Below, one piece after another: positions 47,297 to 59,700 of a stretch of DNA of 64,000 nucleotides. Made by a program: the position numbers and the translations under genes. Below the pieces are notes generated by a model. It did no database searches. It was not told the DNA's origin and saw only the letters and a list, made by a program, of their open reading frames with translations. The stretch's first letter is position 1; every line of letters starts with the position of its first letter. Origin of the DNA: Desarmillaria ectypa (Eukaryota > Basidiomycota > Agaricomycetes > Agaricales > Physalacriaceae); contig JAUDYN010000003.1 in the NCBI GenBank assembly GCA_030407005.1, positions 310,001 to 374,000 of the forward strand. Reading direction: 5' to 3'.

Positions 47297-49860
47297 TCGG
47301 TCTGTGGGTGGTATGCTATAGAGGTGTTTTGCATGATGTTCAGCATTCAGTAAAGTTCCTTCATGAATGTGGATATGAACTGGGGTCCTCAGTCTGAGAT
47401 GACCACTTGGGGCATTCCATGTTTTGTGTAAACATGGTTGTGGAGCATTAAAGCCTATCCTTCAGTGGATAATTCTTCATTGCATGGAATGAGAATTATG
47501 TTCTTGGAGAATCAATCCACAATGACAAGTAAGGCATCAAAGCCTTCTGATTCCGGGAGACCAGTGACCATGTCAACAGAAATCTGAGTCCATGGAGTAT
47601 CAGGGATTGCATTGGGATGAAGAGGAGCAGCTTTGGCTTGTCTGTTGCTCTTCATCCTTTGACATGTTTTGCATCTCTTGATATAGAATTCTATGTCTTT
47701 TTTCATCTTTGGCCACCAATATTCTCATAAAATGAGTTCTTTGGTTTTGGTAATGTCTGAGTGTCTAGCAGTGATATGGTCATGATATTGAGCAATGATA
47801 TTCCCACATAATGCAAGATCCTGAGGCACATAGATTCATCCACAGGGTTTCATTTTCCTGGGTGATTCCTCATTCATGGTTAAGGGATTTCTTGATCTCT
47901 TGATCCCATTGACTTTTTTGTCGGGTTGCATCTCTTATATGCATGATTCATTTTTTGGTAGTGGGCAGTATCAATGCCTGGAAATGTTCTGGAGAAAGGA
48001 TGACTACATCTTGATTGTCTTCCTTTCCCTGATTGTGATTGTCTTGTCGACTGAGAAGATCTGTCTTTTTGTTAGCGATTCCAGCTTTATGTTGAAGGAT
48101 AAAGTGGTATTTGGCTAGTTCTGTGACCCACTGAGCTTGTCAGCAGTTCAGCTTCTGAGGCTTCCAGAAGTATTAGAGATTTTGATGATCTGTCCAGATC
48201 TCAATAGTCTCTTTTGCACCCATGAGGTAATGGTGCCATTCTTCTAAGGCTGATATGATGGCCAGCAATTCTTTATCATAGATTTCATAATTGCATTCAG
48301 TGACTGTCAATGCTTTTGACATGAAGGCGACAGGCCTCCATTTGCCATTCTGTTCTTGGCTTAGAATAGCACTGATGGCTCTGTCACTAGCATTGGCCTC
48401 TACTCAAAACTTCCCATCATCTGATGGAATCATAAGAACTGCATTTGTAGTTATCAACTTCTTGAGTTGACTAAACACTTGTTCTTGTTCAGCTCCCCAA
48501 GTCCAGTCGACCTTGCTGGTTAACTGAGTAAGACATCATACAATTTTGGAATAATTGTGAATAAATTTGTGATAAAAGTTGGTGAATCCCAAGAAGGATT
48601 AAAGTTTCTTCTTTTTTGTTGGAGTAGGCCATTCCGCTATTCTGGCGATTTTGACTGGGTTCATGCAAATTGCATCTTCGCTGATAATCACTCCCAAATA
48701 CTTGGTTTTGAGTACTTTGAATTTGCATTTTTCTGCTTTGAGGAACAGTTTATTCTCTCGCAGACATTGTAGTACTTGTCGAACAATGATTCGGTGTTTG
48801 GACAGGGATTTCATGAAGATGAGGATGTCATCGAGGTAAATAGTGACTTTTTCTCCAGCAATTAAATCCTTAAAGATGTCATTCATCATCCACTGGAAAG
48901 TGGCTGGTGAATTGGTAAGGCCAAAGAACATGACCATAGGCTCAAAGAGTTCTCAGTTGGGCTGAATGCAGCCTTTTCTTCATCTCCATCTCAGATTCAT
49001 ACGTTGTTGTATCCCCATTGTATGTCTAACTTGGAAAAGTATTTAGCTCCTCATAGCTTGTCAATAAGTTCTGAGATTAAGGGGATAACGATTCTTGATC
49101 ATCATTTCATTCAGCTTTTGGTAATCCTGAACAGGTCATAAAGAGCTATTCTTTTTCTTGACAAAGAAGAAGGGTGATGTGAAGGGGGATTTGGATGGTC
49201 AGATACATCTGGAGTCAAGATTTTCATCAAGGAACTTGTTGAGTTGTTCCTGTTTGTTTCAGTTGAGTGGATAAACTTTACAGTCTAATGTGGATTTAGC
49301 ATTGGGAGTTAGCTTGATTGCATGGTCCCAAGGTTTTTGGTCGGGTAATTTGTTAAAGCTTTCTTTTGAGAATAAATCTCTAAAACTTTGATATTAAGGA
49401 GGCATGAGCTCCTCAAATGTTTTCTTCAGTTTTTCTGCATTTGTGGCTGCTGCCCATTCATTCACATGATATACTGCTGGAAGAATGATTTCTTCTTGCA
49501 TCTTTACTGCAAGAATGGTTTCTCCTTCTTCGAATGCTTCATCCCATCTATCTTCTTTGTCAGAGTCAGGAAGGGTGAAATGATTTTTTATGCAATGACA
49601 TCGTCCAAATGTCATTATTCCTGATTTCCAGTTGATGAGGGGATTATGGCATTTAAGCCAGTCATGGCCCAAGTATACTGTCTTGGAGCCTAAGTCCATG
49701 ACTGTGAGGTCAATTCATTTAGTGTGGTCTCCAATAGTCATTTAGAGTTCCATGAATTCAGTTATGTCACTGCCCTTATTGTGTGTTCCATCTGTGTTGT
49801 ATATGGGAATGGGAGAGGCAGCTTTTCGGGTATCCAACTGGTGTTGTTGGATGTAGGTTC
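47297..49860 (-). pseudogene. RT, RNase H and integrase N-terminal half of the chromovirus
   Basis: Reading right to left: KTVYLGHDWLKCHNPLINW near 49660, then RT fragments (FFFVKKK; MVMFFGLTNSPATFQWMMND; catalytic YLDDIL at about 48827-48838; KTKYLGVIIS). RNase H follows with CNYEIYDKELLAI, IEIWTDHQNL and the damaged KLN-Cys-stop-QAQW at 48128-48154. The integrase zinc region has CKTCQRMKSNRQAKA and the first catalytic Asp in ISVDMVTGLPESEG (47512-47706), then SD-stop-GPQF near 47390. At least a dozen stops are present, several exactly at conserved Arg codons. Confidence 0.85.
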
Positions 49861-52800
49861 AGTTGATAGAGCTGCCAGTGCAGCCACTATCCAACAACAC
49901 ATGGGTTGTCAAGGTCTTCTTCCCAGTACAGGGAGTGAGTTGGATATCCACCAAGAAGTCTTGGCCTGAGCTCTTGGTTCCACAGATATATTGAATCAGT
50001 TCATGAAGTTCGTAGAGCTGCTTGCATGCAAGACTCTCTTCAGTGTTTAAGCTCTGGACAAGCTTGTCAGTTATCTCTCCAAGTCTTTTGGGATGAACCC
50101 AAGTGGAAAGAATGGCTTTGGTGGTTGCCAAGTTCTTGGTACTTCAGATGGCATATAGAGTCCAGTCTACTCCAAATAGCTTGTACCACATGTGATCAGG
50201 TGCCCCCATGACTGGCAGGACTTTGAGGTTTGGTACCCCCCTGTTAGGCAGGATTTCAGATTTCAGGATACTGGCTTTGGACTGTTTTGTTTGCCACAGT
50301 CTAAAGGCAGTGTCATCTTCTTCATCACATACTTCGATGATAGTGGTAGTTCTATTACCATGCCCCCTTTTTACTGCCTGGGCGCTAGTGGCTTCCCCCT
50401 GTTCTTTGGCTTTAGTTCACTTGGGAACTTGTCTGGACTTGGAAGGAGTCTGGTTTCAGCTTGAGGCATCTGAGGTTCCATTACTATCTGTCCCAGTGGA
50501 GTTGGCCATGGTGCCAGGTGTGAATCTTATCAGCATTGCAGTCAGCTCCACCACTAGGTTTCTCCTGACTGGACTGAATAGCATGTGGCCCTGATCCTGG
50601 CCTTGGTGAGAGGCTCTGTCCTGGTCCCCTGCTGACCTTGGCAAGGCTGGTGGACTTGCCTCCCGACTCGTCGGGAATACTGAGCTTTTCAGACTTCTGA
50701 GAGGCCCAAGGGCATCTTGCCTACTAGTCTCTGTCCATGGTTTTACCTGCATATCTGGTGAGCTCCATAGTGCAGACTCGGTGGACTTCATGGCAGTGCC
50801 AGCACCACCTGGCAATTCCTGCACCTTGTCAGGGGCTTAGGATTCACTATAGATTATTGTGTCAGCTTCTTTTAGGAGTGTGACATACCTGTTTGTTGTT
50901 GATTCTTTAGGGGTCTTCGGCTTTGGGGTCTGTGAAGTCATGTGATGTATATTGGTTTTTATGGGTAATTGTCTATATTTATAATCAGTCTGACCCACAG
51001 AAGCTGAGGACTCACCTTCAAGAGACTTGGTCGAGCAAGGGGAATCAAACCCTTGTTGATCTACTCTTTTGTCTCTTCAATCTTGGCTGTAGGCAGCACC
51101 ACTTTGTTAGTGGGCCCTACTGACCAAATGTTCTTGAACTCTTTTCTTCTAGGGCAATCCTTGCTCAGGTGACCCTTCTCATTGCACCTGAAGCACCTGC
51201 CCTCTGCTCATTGTCAATCAATAGCCATGGGCTTCCCTGCCCCTCCATAGGTCATCCATTGACCAGTCCTAGCATCTTGACTGACCCCTGTGTTAGCAGT
51301 TGGCTTTGGAGTCAAGGAACTTGTTGCCCCAGCAGCAGCTTTGCTGCTGAGGTGCTGTTGGGGTTGAGGATGGGAATCCTTCTTCTGCCCATCCTGGGGC
51401 ATACCAGTGGCCTGATTGAAGACCCATTTTTGCTGGTGCTCCTCATACGTTCAGAGTATGTGCTCCTTCTATTCTGGGTATGATCATGGGATGTTGACAC
51501 CCATATTCAAGATAAAGGTTGTATAGGAGGAAGGTACTCCTAATCAGACCGCTTTTACCATAGCACTGCACTCATTCTCATCAGTTCGTCAGCCCACCAA
51601 TTTGGCCTCTTCTTCCAGTTTCTGGAAGTAATAGAAGGTGGGCTGTGTTCCCATGCGAAGGTCGAACATCTGCTTTTCATGAACGTTCTCAATGGCAGAG
51701 TCTCAGAATTATCATAAGACCATATCGACAAAGTTGCTCCAGTCGGGATAGTAGAAATGGGTGGCAGTCTCATCATAGGTGTTGCCAACCCAGAATTCGG
51801 GTCTCTTGTAGACCCACCAATCTTTGGCAGCTCTCTCAAAGTGGGAAGTTGTGAATAATATCAGATGCAATGGTACCTGGAAATAGTGCCTGAACACTTC
51901 GAAGTAGGTGATGCATTCACCTATGAACCATTCAATATCATTGTGGTCCCCTTTGAATGGAGCAGGGACTTTGATGAGAGTTGGTTTGATGCCCAAATAA
52001 GAGGCATTGGTGGGTGCATTCCTGACAGAGTTGGGGATTGGGTCAGAAGGTCCCTTGCCAGGAGGCAGTCTTGGGATCGAATATCAATCTGGCCTTGGCC
52101 CTAGATAACCTCTTGGTGGTTCCATGGGTCTGCCCCTATGTGGCTCTTTCCCTTTTTCTTGATCATGGAGGTAGTCCATCATCATCTTCTTGGTGGATTC
52201 CTCCCTTTCAAGTTCTTCACACATTTCTGCAATACGCTTCTCTTTCTTGGCCAACATGGTTTTCATCTGTTGCCAGATTTCTTCCACCATTGCTGGGGTT
52301 CTTGATGCCCCTGCAGTGGCAGTTCCTGCAGGGATGGTGTCAGCTTCCATTTCTTCTCCTGTGCCTGTGAAAAGAAGACTACCACCCTGATAAGGGTGGT
52401 ATCCTTGTTGATGTGCCCAACTGTGTGGTGGCAAGTTGGGCAGTGGCTTCGGTCTTGCAACTGGAGTGTCGGGGGGATAGTCTGGGATATTTTTGTATTG
52501 TTCTTGGGCATATCCCTGCCCATAATAGCCTGTATCATAGGTAAATATATTGTAGTTGGATCCTTGTCCCATTTTACTCTTCTCGTGCAACCTCCAATCA
52601 CCATAGTTGTCATAGGGAACATTCCAGTTCCCTCTGCTCATCCTCATCTCAGGTTTGAAGCCCTGGTAGTATATCCCCAGTGGAGAGAGGAAATAGGTCG
52701 TGATTCCTGTTTGCATGTATTCAGGTGCAAATCATGGTGTTTGGGTTGGGACCCCAGATACTGTCCCCTCAGTTGAGTGCCAGCCACTCATCCATATCAG

Positions 52801-53692
52801 GTCTGGACTCAGTCCAGAGCATTCTTGCTTCGATGTCATGGCATCAAATTTCCCAGATGGTGGCCCTAAAGAGTCTGAATAGCCTTCTGTCAACCTCAGA
52901 GAGGTCAGGCCAGTTATAGTCTGCCCTATTTGGATTGAATGGGCTGTCAGGGGCAGTGAGAGTGGGCAGGGTCAGGGTGTCGAGCTCCCCATCAGACTCA
53001 TTAGAGAGGTTGATGACAGGGAGGGAAGAGGTAGAATTGGTCCCTTCTTGGGGCCAGTTATCTCTATGGGCCCAAGGCCCATAGGAGTGGTTTTGATCTA
53101 TCCTGGGATTGTTGGGGTGATGGGGTCCATGGTAGGACCTGTCAGAGGAAGGGGATCAGGAGCAGGGATAAATTCACCAGTTTTGCAGATGAAGGGCAGA
53201 GGTTGTGGGATGAGGGGGATGAGGGGGCCCAGGGTAGGGGGGTGGGGCATCCTCAATTTCAATCTGAATATGCCATGCATATTCCTGGGCTGGGGTGGGG
53301 GTGGATCATTCCATCCAGTACTAGAGTAGAACTGCCTATGCATTATGTTCATTGGCATTGGAGGGCCCTGGGGTCAGAGGCCTCTCATCATTGGTTGTCC
53401 CCTTGGAGGAGGAGGCAATTGTGAAGTGGGCTCAGGGGCAGATGAGTGGTACTGCCTCTCATTCTCCCAGTCGGGTGAGGGATAACTCCCTGGAAAGGAC
53501 ATGTTCGGAGTGGTGGGATGGTTGGGGTGGGAGTTGTGGGCAATGGGTTCACCTTTGACAAAGGAGAGTTCTGATTTTCTCTTCGTAGATTAATATGGTG
53601 AGGATGGTAAAGAAGGTGAGAAGTATGATGCTGCTGATTGCGACACCAAGAGATACTGTTTTTAGATTCTGTTGGTTTTCTTCATTGGTCAT
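49861..53692 (-). pseudogene. Gag and protease of the chromovirus
   Basis: The first ATG after the LTR is at 53692 (MTNEENQQNLKTV), followed at residues 13-35 by a membrane-spanning stretch (VSLGVAISSIILLTFFTILTI..). A Pro-rich region and a coiled-coil (KKEKRIAEMCEELEREES, near 52220) follow. Then the retrotransposon Gag domain: PAPFKGDHNDIEWFIGECIT, YFEVFRHYFQVP, HFERAAKDWW. The zinc knuckle CFRCNEKGHLSKDC is intact at 51154-51195. The aspartic protease active site LLDSGCTGSSIN lies near 49862-49900. Gag packages the RNA and forms the particle. Stops occur in the Gag frame. Confidence 0.82.
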
Positions 53693-53736
53693 GGGTGGAT
53701 GCTTCTTTTATGGCTGGCGTAGGAGAAGTGGTGAGG

Positions 53737-53750
53737 TATCTTTTGACTAA
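53737..53750 (-). other. Primer-binding site, complementary to the element's own LTR
   Basis: Directly after the 5' LTR on the sense strand: TTAGTCAAAAGATA. The exact reverse complement, TATCTTTTGACTAA, lies inside the 5' LTR on the same strand (53899 down to 53886), 33 nt downstream of a TATATAAG. No match to the usual tRNA-Met PBS. Confidence 0.75.
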
Positions 53751-54175
53751 TGTTATGTCCTTGTCTATCATGTGACTTGGAACATAAGCTTTGGTCTCTC
53801 GAGCTGCTTCGCATTCAGGCAGTCACTTGTTAATGAGACTTGGGCTAGGTCTTTGGTGGATGAATAGAAAGTATATGAGTGTAATTTAGTCAAAAGATAG
53901 AGTACAATGGTGAAGTTTACTCTACTTATATACTGTAAGTACAGGGTATATTAATAGGTGAAACAGTATGGTCCATAAGGAGATGGTACAGTTCATGAGA
54001 GGACCATGTAAGTCGGATGGATCATAGTCCAATAGGAGAGAATGAGAGTAAGACTTTGCAAAGACGAGGGTGGAGGTCAGTGAAAATGTCAATATGAGGT
54101 GAGAACTGTGGTGGATTAGATGGATGAGTCATGAATATGACTTGGATAAGATAAGATAACAGAAAAATCATAACA
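53751..54175 (-). repeat. 5' LTR of the chromovirus
   Basis: 425 bp, sense strand minus. It holds a TATATAAG box (53932 down to 53925) and the self-complementary stretch at 53899-53886, so transcription probably starts about there. TGTTA/TAACA ends; right flank AATAA. Confidence 0.95.
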
Positions 54176-54180
54176 AATAA

Positions 54181-57100
54181 TGCTTGACTTACACTCAAAA
54201 AGATACCATCATTCAAAGAGCCTTCAAGCCATACCTTATGCATAAGAATAATTCATTTTATACACAGTCATATTGTCCATATAGACTGAAAAAACTTCTG
54301 GAAAAATAAGTGCAGAATATATGCTTTATGATAATGTATTAATAGTGAAAATGCTGAATACTCTGACATCTGTTAACAAATGCTTCCCATCAACTTTTAA
54401 GTATAAAATTATGATTGATATAGGTTTCAATCTTGCATATGTTTATCACAAGTTTCATAATGATTTCATCATCTAATATATAGATTCTTACAATAACAAC
54501 AAGTTATTGATGTATAACAATTGGTATATGAACAAATTCTAGAATAGTAAACTATCAATGATATGAATATACCAAAAATAGAATAGATTAAAGGATGTTA
54601 GATAAAGAGTTAATATTCTCTGTAAAGAACAAGAGGTACTATAATGAGATGTGAAGTCAAAAAAGAGTGAGGCATTTCTCTTTTTAATAATATTTTAAAG
54701 TGAGTCTGAATACAGTGTTTACAGATGAGAATATAGTTGCAATAAAATTTATATAAAATTTTGAAGACAGTGATAAAGCTTTAATAGCTTCAATTCTTCC
54801 TATCAAAATACAGTATTATATAATATTTCTACACTAAAAGATGACAGATTTAAAGATATATCATCCAGTAAATTGAGAATAGAATTATAAAATCATACTC
54901 TATTGCCCATCTGTTCTTATCTCTCAGCTTCTCTAATCACAATGACACTGTCCTCATAAGACCAGTTCATATATATATGTGTATAAGAAAAATCCTTAGT
55001 CCTCAATAGATGTGTGCTTCTACAATCTACATATATATAATATACAGGCAGACAACTGGATAAAGTATAATAGTTGGCATGTTCAGTCAAATATCTTGAA
55101 GGATTGACTAATGTTCAAATGTTTTGCAACAAATCCTCTTAATAGTGAAACCATAGTTTGAGAAAAGCTTCACATCATATTATTAATAACAGTTTTGATA
55201 GAAGCTACTCATATTATAGACAAATATTTATTATTTGAATATACTGAAAGACTTTGAAAGCATTGGGTCTGGTCTGGTCCATTCCTAACCATGTGAGCTC
55301 TAGGGCAAGTTTTAGAGGTTTTGCTATACTTTCTCATTGCTCACAGCTTATCTTTGCACTATCACACTTAGTTTATCTAGTGAACTCACAATATGATTCC
55401 AACTTGTCACATCATTTACACAACACTACAATCCCATAGTTGACTGTTTCACTGAAGTAGATATCATCTTACATATATACTTATGATAAGCATATAAATA
55501 TAACTAATAATTATCAACACTAGAAAAGATAAACACAATTTCACTGTAATCTAAATAACTAGCAGCAATACATTCATTACACATGATGTAGATTAATAGC
55601 TAGAAGATCATCAGGAATGATATTAGTGATATAGGTATCCTCCACAAAACCTGATAAATGAATATCATATCTCATACTTTAATAGATCACTAATCATGCA
55701 ATAATGCTATCATTTGTACTAGAAAAATTAAGAAATAGACTGTTAGCATTGATTGATACTGTAAGTTAGCTTAAGATATTGGATATCAGATTGTAATAAT
55801 ACTCTACCATCCATGCCAAATCAGAGCAGGTGAATCTAATATTGTGCTAGCCAATATTCAGATGATAGGAAATTGAAATAGTAAATTAGGCCAAAGCTAG
55901 AATCATGCAATAAATATCCACTATATTGCTCCTAAGAATGATATATAATACAATTATGATACTAGGTATGATGTCATCACATTTTCTGCACCACTGACTG
56001 TAAGTAAAGGGTAGCTCTAATAGAATATTGAAAATCAAAGTATTGGGTAGAGTATCATTCACTGACAATTTAGTCAAAGACATTCAGCACTGAGACCTTA
56101 TTATTAGGTCATGCACAGCAGATAAGCAATCACTATTGGTAATAATAATCATGCCATTAGAAGGATCACTTTTAATAATAATAGTCTCAACTATAGATAA
56201 TAAAACACTTCTAAATAGAGACTTTTGTAAGGCAATGAATATATGGATTCTAGGATACTTGACTGATTTAAAAGTATAAAACTAAATCAGTGGTTTTCAT
56301 TAGTACAATGCTCAGAAATACTATATATTGGGTGAAGCATGTAGATTGTGAATAATAGTATTGTGAACTTTTCCAATAACATAGTATTCACATATATTAT
56401 TATAATATATGAGATTTATGTAAGAAATATCAAAAGTAGTTCTAGTATCAAAACCTATAAAGACTAGTTACTGGAGCTGAGGCACTATGAAAAATACATC
56501 AATATGAGTAATATTGCTAAAAGAATGGATAGTGTATTGAAGAAGAATAGGTATTAAAGGCTGAGAGTAATAGTATGAATAGCATGGAAAGATAAATGTC
56601 AATATCCTAGAGCTGTCATAATTCAATCATAATCATATACAATGCTTTAGAGAAGAGTGGAATAATGGCTTTGTCATCTGATATTATAAACACTACAGTA
56701 AGGGGTTTTCATTTGAACTAATATAATATTATGGCAGTCAATTTAACCTAACTCTTGGTATGACCTCAAGCAGCATTCAAACTCACCACAATCATAAAAC
56801 AGAACCAAAATCCAATGCATATCTTAATAGCAATATACTACTATTAATAGCATATATGAGAAATGATGAATGTATATATATTCTTCTTTCTGACTTTATG
56901 CATATAATTTAGATCATAATAGATTTAAATGAATATAACTATCCAGATTTCTGAAGATGTATAATAGGCAGCAGGTTCAAGAGGTAGAAATGTAAGCATA
57001 GTTTGTTCTATATAGTTCTTACAAACTGGCAAACTTACAGTTAGTGCTTTATAGATAATCACAATAGCAGGACTAAATTATGTAGGATCTTCAAAGGATT

Positions 57101-57770
57101 CTGAAACAACAGAGTTCTCAGATAAAACAAAAGCCATAGTGAAACACTCATTATACTAAAATAATGATAAGAATAATTAACTCAACATTAACAGCACATA
57201 TATGAGGTGAATACTATTATGCTCATACTGTGAATCTCCAATTCAAACTAGACTTTAACTAATTCCATTAATTCTAGACTCAATCTTATCAGCCTCTATG
57301 GTCTTTAATTTCCAATTTTTATTTGTTATTTTAATTACTATTTTATCTTTATTTTACCTACTTATTCATTTATTAATTCTGAAACCTATATTAGTAATAA
57401 ATAGGTATTACATCAAAGCTGCTAGAAATCCTGACTCTTCTAAATTATGATATAGTAATAAATAAGACTTAACTCAGATTACAAACTAGTATATAAGATG
57501 TAGAATTGTATGTACCATCTCAGTTTGAATATCAATATAATTCAGTTAATACTCTCTCTCTATCATCTCAGCCTATAAAATCTGATCTATAAGAATAATC
57601 TTTGTTCTTAACTACTCTTATCTTCATAGACTTCTATCTATACTCATTCTTAAAGCTTTGATTTAGGAGTGATATTGCTAAGGCCCTCACACTCTATAGC
57701 CTCCACTATATGCATTTATTCCTATCTTTATTATTACAACTTTAACAGTATATTTAAACTTAAACTCTTG
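54181..57770. other. 3.6 kb of AT-rich CpG-free relic DNA
   Basis: Almost no CpG in 3.6 kb and stops in all frames. Continuation of the DNA at 43381-44455 before the chromovirus insertion. A minus-strand series of fragments around 55600-56200 (for example MSLTKLSVNDTLPNT) looks like a decayed protein but I cannot name it. Confidence 0.5.
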
Positions 57771-57779
57771 AGTCAAAGT

Positions 57780-58347
57780 TTTTCTTGAAATGTCAAGTAC
57801 CTTCACTATTTTACTTGAAGCTAACCACACTTTTGTGGCCAGTAACACTATCACCATGAATAATATCCCTGCTTCTACTTCTTAAGAAAATCAGTTTTTA
57901 TTTGATTCAGACTCCATGCCAGGCTAAAGGTTCCAAAGGAAAATCTATGTATACTCTAGTTTTACAGCTTGGCAATCTGAAATCTCTACTTCTAATTTAT
58001 TTGTCCCTCCTAGCAAGTCAGACATCAGTGAAGCTTAGAGTCAATATTATAATAATCTTCTATAGGCTAATACTTTTATTCTTAATATCTTTCAGAATCC
58101 CAATCCTAGATTTAACTCTGAATCTAATCTCAGCTCTAACTCAGGTTTGTATGATAGTTATAATAGTCTGACAACTTCATCTCACAATCCATGGCCTCCA
58201 GCCAGTGGACCAGAAGCTCCTAGTAGTGAACCACTTGGACTACTTAAATCTAAAGAACCTAGTAATAATAGTTATAGGGCAAACTAACCTAACTAGGACC
58301 AACAACTTCTCATTAACTTTATGAACCTCTTTCACAGAGTTTCCAAC
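57780..58347 (+). pseudogene. Gag-like fragment of another retroelement
   Basis: Broken plus-strand frame: TFTILLEANHTFVASNT, MNNIPAS, then NPNPRFNSESNLSSNSG, SLTTSSHNPWPPASGPEAP. Low-complexity Ser/Pro-rich N-terminus like that of fungal Ty3-type Gag. Cut off at 58347 by the LTR of the next element. Identity as Gag is an inference. Confidence 0.4.
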
Positions 58348-58751
58348 TGTTACAATTTTTCCATTTTTCTATTATCTTATCATGTTTCCCATCATATTGC
58401 TCATACATCAACAAGTGTATCGACCAAAACACCAGTATTCAGTCCAACTCAACCTCTCCCATTCCACTCATTCATAATAATCTCACTATGGTTGGTTCAT
58501 AGTCATCTGACTTCCAACATTTTATACATGGACTATCATGTTTTATCTATTAATAAATGCAGTACTTTCATATATAAAGAAGAGTAGTATTGTACTTACT
58601 CTCTATCTTCTGACTAAATTTAATGTATATATCTTCTTCTACACTTTTCTAAAGACTAAGTTATCCTCTTACCATGGGTGATTGTCTGAATGCAAGACAG
58701 CCCAAGAGTGATATGCAGTCCTAAGATCATGTGTTAGACAGGGTCCTAATA
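58348..58751 (+). repeat. 5' LTR of the plus-sense truncated element
   Basis: 404 bp. TATATAAAG at 58571 and, 33 nt downstream, TATCTTCTGACTAA (58604-58617), which pairs with the adjacent PBS with one mismatch. Related to the inverted LTR at 62047-62440. Confidence 0.78.
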
Positions 58752-59700
58752 TTAGTCAAAAGATACCCTACCTGCTCCTTCTATGCTAGCCATAAAAGAA
58801 GCACATTCTCATGCCCTAAGAAAACAAAAACAAAAGAACTATTTCTCTTAGCATTGCAATTGGCAGTGCTATAATACTCATCCTTTTTACAGCACTCTTT
58901 ATACTAGCATATAAAGAAGAATTATAAACCATCCTCTGTCAAGAAAGATGACCTCACTGACAACCAACACTCCCACTCTGACCACCCCAACACCCTCAAC
59001 ATGGCCTTTCCAGGAGGTCTTCCCCCATCTGAATAGGATCAAGGGAAGAGAAACTACTCTCTCATCTCTGGGTCCGGTTCACAAATTTCTCCTCCTCCTC
59101 CAAGGAGTTTGCAATCCATAGGGAACCCACAACCAACAACCAGGTGGAACAACCCTCCATTCTCACCCAAGAATATGCAAGGAGCATATGGGCTACATTT
59201 GAGGACCCCCACCTGTGTATTCCCCACCCCAACATCCTCATCCCCACTCTTCAACTCTGTCCCACCCTCATTTTGGGCCAAGACACCCTGATGATCTAGG
59301 AATGGACTGAAACTACCCTTATGGCCCCTGGGCCCATAACAGAGAGATGTGGCTAAGAGGAGGAATAGAGTCCTCCTCATCACTCCTTATCATCAAACTC
59401 TCTGATGACTCTGATGAGGAGCTTAATGCCATGACTCTGACTGCTCTCTTCCCCCCCAACAGCCTCTTCAATGCTGACAGGCCAGACTATACCTGGCCTG
59501 AACTCTCTGATGTTGATCAGGACTTATTCAGCCTCTTTAGGACCACTATCTGGAATCTTTGATGAGCTGATATCAAGGCTTGCATAGACTGGCCCAAGGC
59601 CAGATCAGACATGGATGAGTGGTTGGCACTCAACCAGGGTGACCCCATATGGGGACCCAACCCAGGCACCACCATTCATGCCTGCATACATGCCAACCAG
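58348..59700 (+). mobile_element. Truncated chromovirus relative, 5' LTR to Gag, plus sense
   Basis: 5' LTR 58348-58751 starts TGTTACA and ends CCTAATA. It is followed immediately by PBS TTAGTCAAAAGATA (58752-58765), a start near 58821, a membrane segment (SLSIAIGSAIILILFTALFI), and Gag pieces TRWNNPPFSPKNMQGA and DYTWPELSDVDQDLFSLFRT (to about 59560), then WPKARSDMDEWLALNQGDP. It is homologous to the 5' end of the 9.7-kb chromovirus but clearly a different copy. It ends abruptly at 59700, where the 1.36-kb repeat begins. Confidence 0.78.

Larger units (their letters stand above)
44461..54175 (-). mobile_element. Full-length Ty3/gypsy chromovirus, 9.7 kb, target duplication AATAA
   Basis: Two 425-bp LTRs (44461-44885 and 53751-54175) begin TGTTA and end TAACA and are flanked by the direct repeat AATAA (44456-44460, 54176-54180). 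Sense is minus, so the 5' LTR is the right one. The order is PBS, Gag with a zinc knuckle, protease, RT, RNase H, integrase, C-terminal chromodomain, purine tract, 3' LTR. Many stops interrupt every domain, so it is dead. A 1.36-kb repeat (45937-47296) has inserted in the integrase; without it the element is about 8.36 kb. The LTRs differ at 29 positions by my count, all transitions. Confidence 0.93.

Noticed and set aside
51028..51070. tRNA B-box-like stretch (TTTGATTCCC on the minus strand)
   Set aside because: No A box or cloverleaf around it; it lies in the decayed Gag next to the zinc knuckle.
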